64,000 nt of DNA, taken from the NCBI RefSeq assembly GCF_040438885.1, contig NZ_CP159218.1, positions 3,844,001 through 3,908,000 of the forward strand, read 5' to 3'. Of this stretch, positions 59,318-64,000 are shown piece after piece. Both the position numbers and the translations under genes were made by a program. Under the pieces are notes generated by a model. It was not told the DNA's origin and ran no database searches. It was given only the letters and a program-made list of their open reading frames with translations. Position 1 is the stretch's first letter; every line of letters begins with the position of its first letter. Source of the stretch: Nakamurella sp. A5-74 (GTDB taxonomy: Bacteria > Actinomycetota > Actinomycetes > Mycobacteriales > Nakamurellaceae).

Positions 59318-60064
59318 TCAGGGTCTGCGGTGCTCGACCCAGACATTGGGTTCGACGTACACGGCAACATCATGCGCGAGCGACACCTGTACGGGACTGA
59401 GCGCGCCCGCCACGAGCACCGGGCCGTCGGTGTCGAACGGCAGCGCCGTCCACTCCCGCCACTGGGCGAGCGTGCCGGAAATGGTCATCGACAGCGGACA
59501 CACCTTCACGATCCGGCCCCCGGCGCGCACGTGGGTGCGCAGCCAGGCGTCGTAGGGCAGCCCGTCGTCCCGCACCCGGAACGCGTACTCGCTCATCGGA
59601 GTCTCGGGCTCGTCCGACTTCTGCGACGGTCGCACCGGCGCATAGAGCACGTCGTGACCGAGCCTGAACGCGTTGTCCCGCAGAGCTTTCAACATCACCG
59701 ACGAGATCCCCTGCCCCTGGCGGTCCTTCAGGATGACGATCTCCAGCGCGGTCGCGGCGGTGCGATCCCGCCCGGCCAACCGGTCCGCGTGCTGCCACCT
59801 GATCACCTGGTCCCAGCCGCCGTCGGGCAGCTCCTCCCGCCCGGTGAGCCCGAGTGCGAACGACGTCGAGTAGGCCTTGGCAACCGGTTGCTCACCATCC
59901 GTCGCGAGCAGTACGTACTCGGCGACGTCGTCGAGGTAGCTGTAGTACCACTGCGCGGTCGGGTCGTGCTGCATGAACAGCGGCCACGACCGGTCGAACG
60001 CGGCGTGGTCGATCGTCTGGAAGATCTCGGGGTTCTGGGCACGGTTGTGGATCGTCAACGTCAC
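59318..60064 (-). CDS. GNAT-fold acetyltransferase-like protein
   Basis: 248 aa from GTG at 60064. The segment ALEIVILKDRQGQGISSVMLKALRDNAFRLGHDVLYAPVRPSQK has the acetyl-CoA pyrophosphate loop (QGQGIS) of GNAT enzymes. The rest (AKAYSTSFALGLTGREELPD, MSEYAFRVRDDGLPYDAWLR, VWVEHRRP) matches a less common subgroup of about 250 aa in actinobacteria. Substrate unknown. Divergent from the YCII-like gene. Confidence 0.75.
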   Translation of the reverse strand: MTLTIHNRAQNPEIFQTIDHAAFDRSWPLFMQHDPTAQWYYSYLDDVAEYVLLATDGEQPVAKAYSTSFALGLTGREELPDGGWDQVIRWQHADRLAGRDRTAATALEIVILKDRQGQGISSVMLKALRDNAFRLGHDVLYAPVRPSQKSDEPETPMSEYAFRVRDDGLPYDAWLRTHVRAGGRIVKVCPLSMTISGTLAQWREWTALPFDTDGPVLVAGALSPVQVSLAHDVAVYVEPNVWVEHRRP

Positions 60065-60151
60065 GCTCCCGATTGTCGTCCGCGGGTCAAAGCCTTACCG
60101 AGGGCGAAGGAATCGGGAAGGATATCCAGATCCGACCCGAGGGAGCGCGCC

Positions 60152-60493
60152 ATGACGAAGTACCTGATCTCGTTTCCCAGTGGCGCGATGGTGATCCCGG
60201 AAGGGGAGCTGCCTGCGGTCGCGGACGCCGCGCATGCCGTGGTGGCAGAGGCGAAGGCCGCCGGCGTCTGGGTGTTCGGCGGCGGCATCGATGAGAGCGT
60301 CCCGCCCGTCATGGTCGCCGGGAACGGCACGGTGACCGAGGGCACCTACCCGCAGACCCGACAGATCGAGGGCGGCTACACCGTGCTCGAGGTTTCCTCC
60401 CGCGGGGACGCCTTGGAGTGGGCCTCGAAAATCGCGGCGGCCTGCCGGTGCGCGCAGGAGGTGCGCGCGTTCCAGTACGACCCGCAGAGCTGA
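60152..60493 (+). CDS. YCII-related (DGPF-like) protein
   Basis: 113 aa; GAGGGAG before ATG at 60152. Ferredoxin-like YCII fold: KYLISFPSGAMVIPEGELPA, AAGVWVFGGGIDESVPPVMV, IEGGYTVLEVSSRGDALEWASKIAAACRCAQEVRAF. Members of this family are often encoded with ECF sigma factors or act as small enzymes; no partner is here. An open frame upstream is antisense to the GNAT gene. Confidence 0.87.
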   Translation: MTKYLISFPSGAMVIPEGELPAVADAAHAVVAEAKAAGVWVFGGGIDESVPPVMVAGNGTVTEGTYPQTRQIEGGYTVLEVSSRGDALEWASKIAAACRCAQEVRAFQYDPQS

Positions 60494-60556
60494 CGGTCCA
60501 GCCTGCAGTGCTGACAACCACCGCGACAGCGTGGATTACGTGAAAGAATTCCGGCC

Positions 60557-62221
60557 GTGACCGTCGTGGTGGGGGGACAACCGGCATCGGCCGTTCGAGT
60601 GCGCGGTCGTGGGCTGCCGGGGCTCTCGCGGACCGGTGGTCCCTGGCTCGTCGGTGGCGCGGTGGCGGCGCTGTGGGCATGGGCCGGGTTGATGCGTGAG
60701 TGGACTATGCGGACGGGAATCGATCTGGGTCTGTACGCGCAGGCGGTCGAGCACTACTCGCGGGGTCAGTGGCCCTGGTCACCGTTGAAGGCACAGGGTG
60801 ACTTCAACTTGCTCGGCGACCATTTCACGCCCATCGTTGCGGTCCTCGGGCCGGTGTACCGGGTATGGCCGCACGTGGAGACGCTGATCGTGGCCCAGGC
60901 GGTGCTCATCGGGCTCGCCGTGACCGTGGTGGGCCGCACGGCAATCCGGGTGTTCGACCACGCCGGCGCTGGGTGCGCCGTTGCCGCAGCGTTCGGTCTG
61001 TCCTGGGGCGTCACCGGGGCGGCGTTGTTCGACTTCCACGAGGTCGCCTTCGCGCTGCCGCTGCTCGCTGCCTGCCTCGACCGAGCTCTCGCCGTTCGAT
61101 GGCGTGCCGCCGTGCTGTGGTCCCTGCCACTGCTGCTGGTCAAGGAGGACAGCGCGTTCCTGATCGCCGGCCTGGCAATCGCCTGCTGGACGGTGGGCCT
61201 CCGCCGGCTCGCGATTGCTGCGATGGCAGCGGCGGTCGCCGGGTTCGCGCTGGTGGTAGGCGTCGTGATCCCTGCACTGTCGTACTCGGGGACCTACACC
61301 TACTGGGCGGTCACCGGCGATGCCCGCGGCCCGGTCAGCTCGCCGATCGGAATGCTCGGCAATCTGTGGACAGCGCTCACCTCCGGGTCGGCTCCGGTCA
61401 CCGTGCTGCTCGCGATGGCCTGCACCGGGTTCCTCGCATTGCGATCACCGCTGGCGTGGGTGGCGGTCCCTTCGCTGCTGGTCAGGTTCACTTCTGCGCG
61501 GCCCGAGTACTGGGGTCCTGAGAGTCACTACAACGCGACCCTGATGGTCGTCGTGTTCGTTGCTGCCCTCGACGGGTGGCGACGGCACGGATCGATGCTG
61601 TCGGGCATGCCCGGCCGGATCAGCGCGCGTACCGCCGGCGCCACGGCACTCGTGCTGGCCCTGGTGATCGGCTGGTGGACACCGCTGCGGACGATCATCG
61701 AGCCGGACGCCTACCGCTGCGGCGACCGGTGCTCGGCCGCGCACGAGATCCTGGCGCGGATCCCGGACGGCGCAACCGTCATGGCCGACACCTTCCTGGT
61801 CGACCAACTCGTCAGCCGGACCAGGGTCCACCTCGTTGCGGAGAACCTCCTCGACTCCACCGGCCACCCCATCGAGGCGGAATGGATCGCCTTGGACACC
61901 AGCAACCGCGGCACGTTCCCACACGAGAGCGCCGGATACTGGTGGGGAGCGAACGCTGCGCAGAGCTCCGGGTACGTGCCGGTGTGGGCATCGACCACCG
62001 GCTTCATCCTGCTGCGTCGAAACCCGGCCGCTGCCAAGGCATTTCTCCACATGTACGGCACAGTCGCCTGCGCGGCCAGCACCGCGGAGGCAGAACTGTG
62101 CACCACACCCCCGGGGGATGACACCTATCGCACCCGCACAGCGTGGTGCGGAACGGTGGAACCACCGCATACGGTGCACCGCTGCCCGCCGGGTGCGTAC
62201 CTCAAGCCCTATCGCCCGTGA
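60557..62221 (+). CDS. DUF2079 polytopic membrane protein
   Basis: 554 aa from GTG at 60557. About ten helices. DUF2079 signatures are GIDLGLYAQAVEHYSRGQWPW, LLGDHFTPIVAVLGPVYRVWP and ALFDFHEVAFALPLLAACLDRAL, then LPLLLVKEDSAFLIAGLAIA; these resemble the catalytic loops of GT-C glycosyltransferases. The C-terminal 170 residues (IPDGATVMADTFLVDQLVSR ... HRCPPGAYLKPYRP) are extracytoplasmic with several Cys. Likely uses a polyprenyl-linked sugar; not proven. A long inverted repeat lies 100 bp after the stop. Confidence 0.82.
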   Translation: MTVVVGGQPASAVRVRGRGLPGLSRTGGPWLVGGAVAALWAWAGLMREWTMRTGIDLGLYAQAVEHYSRGQWPWSPLKAQGDFNLLGDHFTPIVAVLGPVYRVWPHVETLIVAQAVLIGLAVTVVGRTAIRVFDHAGAGCAVAAAFGLSWGVTGAALFDFHEVAFALPLLAACLDRALAVRWRAAVLWSLPLLLVKEDSAFLIAGLAIACWTVGLRRLAIAAMAAAVAGFALVVGVVIPALSYSGTYTYWAVTGDARGPVSSPIGMLGNLWTALTSGSAPVTVLLAMACTGFLALRSPLAWVAVPSLLVRFTSARPEYWGPESHYNATLMVVVFVAALDGWRRHGSMLSGMPGRISARTAGATALVLALVIGWWTPLRTIIEPDAYRCGDRCSAAHEILARIPDGATVMADTFLVDQLVSRTRVHLVAENLLDSTGHPIEAEWIALDTSNRGTFPHESAGYWWGANAAQSSGYVPVWASTTGFILLRRNPAAAKAFLHMYGTVACAASTAEAELCTTPPGDDTYRTRTAWCGTVEPPHTVHRCPPGAYLKPYRP

Positions 62222-62319
62222 TCAGGCGGCGCGGGCGCACCCGCCCAGGTCCCCACGGCGCGGGAGTCCGTGCACGGACGCATCTCTGCCGGCCTCATCC
62301 TCACCGTCGAACCAGTCCG

Positions 62320-63659
<1,340 letters not shown>

Positions 63660-63687
63660 ACTGCCGGTGACTGGCTGCGCCCCAACG

Positions 63688-63767
63688 GTTGTCGCTGGTG
63701 ACACGTGCTGTTGCTGGCGACATGGGCGTCCTTGTCGCCAGCAACAGCGCGTTACCCCAGCGACAAC
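63688..63767. repeat. Dispersed palindromic element, best-preserved copy
   Basis: 80 bp from GTTGTCGCTGGTGACACG to GTTACCCCAGCGACAAC. The left and right halves pair over nearly their whole length (GTTGTCGCTGG, GCTGTTGCTGGCGACA and complements), making the most symmetric copy. It starts 29 bp after the serC stop, so its hairpin may also terminate serC and the convergent kinase gene. Confidence 0.85.
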
Positions 63768-63855
63768 GGAGGGAGGGGCTCGTCACGCCGGCAGAAGCTC
63801 GTCACGCCGGGGGGAGCGCGGGGGCCGCCAGGACCGCCGCCCGGGGCCACAACGG

Positions 63856-64000
63856 TCAGGCCGGCGGCAGATCGGGTTGCGCGCCGACGTGCAGCACGCA
63901 GTCGGCTGCCGCCCGCGACGCCGCGGTCATCGCCTGCTCCGCGGTGTCGCCGAGCGCAAGTCTCGCGGCCAGGGTGCCGCAGTAGGCATCACCGGCGCCG
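63856..64000 (-). CDS. PfkB-family carbohydrate kinase, C-terminal end
   Basis: Only the last 47 residues are in the window. They read GAGDAYCGTLAARLALGDTA, then AMTAASRAAADCVLHVGAQPDLPPA. GAGDAYCG is the C-terminal PfkB signature with the catalytic-base Asp of ribokinase-like enzymes. The sugar or nucleoside substrate cannot be judged from this piece. Confidence 0.85.
   Translation of the reverse strand, partial: GAGDAYCGTLAARLALGDTAEQAMTAASRAAADCVLHVGAQPDLPPA

Overview
The window is GC-rich throughout. GTG starts are frequent, ATGA/GTGA stop-start overlaps are common, and the tRNA genes lack an encoded CCA. Together with several actinobacterial hallmark clusters (Glp/RimJ/GlpR, MTHFS-FmdB-SAF-MscL, gltA/pdxH/serC, Stealth and TipA-type proteins) this points to a high-GC Actinomycetota chromosome. 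A member of the Nakamurella/Frankia-like lineages is plausible, but that genus-level guess is inference. I see no phage genes, plasmid genes, intact transposase or CRISPR array.

Layout. 1-2 kb: end of a two-component system (partial kinase, frameshifted response regulator) and a divergent DUF5666-like surface protein. 2.1-9.8 kb: a minus-strand sugar operon (LacI regulator, ABC binding protein, two permeases, GH130 phosphorylase-type enzyme, secreted alpha/alpha-toroid enzyme) behind a duplicated 14-bp LacI-type operator. 9.9-18.8 kb: PEP carboxylase, a DM13 lipid- or membrane-anchored protein, a CpdA-like phosphoesterase, a Stealth phosphotransferase whose upstream frame runs through tandem repeats, and a divergent NmrA-like/TetR pair. 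18.8-19.5 kb: a decayed P-loop kinase next to tRNA-Ala(CGC). 19.6-29.3 kb: comB, the Glp-RimJ-YbaK-GlpR division/molybdotransferase cluster, a cyclohexadienyl-dehydratase-like lipoprotein, then 5-formyl-THF cyclo-ligase, FmdB, SAF protein, MscL, a LEA-like helix protein and MogA. 30.5-34.8 kb: a tightly overlapped operon joining the biotin ECF transporter (BioY, BioM, BioN) to an acyl-CoA ligase-like protein and a thiolase. 34.8-43.5 kb: macro-domain protein, degenerate adenylate-forming protein, MmcQ-like protein, tRNA-Arg(CCT), Rieske lipoprotein, a complete two-component system, a methyltransferase, an HSL-type esterase and its WYL regulator. 43.7-48.2 kb: a belt of gene remnants (GT39, HxlR, AIM24) around a TipA-like regulator and a lower-GC methyltransferase. 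48.2-64 kb: two paralogous secreted deacetylase-like proteins, gltA, an aldose epimerase, MFS exporter, pdxH, XRE-cupin regulator, DUF2079 membrane protein, serC and the end of a PfkB kinase.

How parts work together. The sugar operon reads as import of a beta-mannoside-type oligosaccharide followed by intracellular phosphorolysis. Ppc and GltA feed and start the TCA cycle; SerC depends on PLP, which PdxH supplies. Glp and GlpR are known in Corynebacterium as a gephyrin-like protein and its membrane receptor in cell division. The BioYMN genes make a biotin-type importer, and the embedded ligase and thiolase suggest CoA-dependent handling of its substrate.

The most distinctive non-coding feature is a family of 59-80 bp near-palindromic intergenic elements at 9866, 40804, 41705 and 63688, with a related inverted repeat at 62320. 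None of the calls could be tested by database search here; family names rest on recognised motifs and context.
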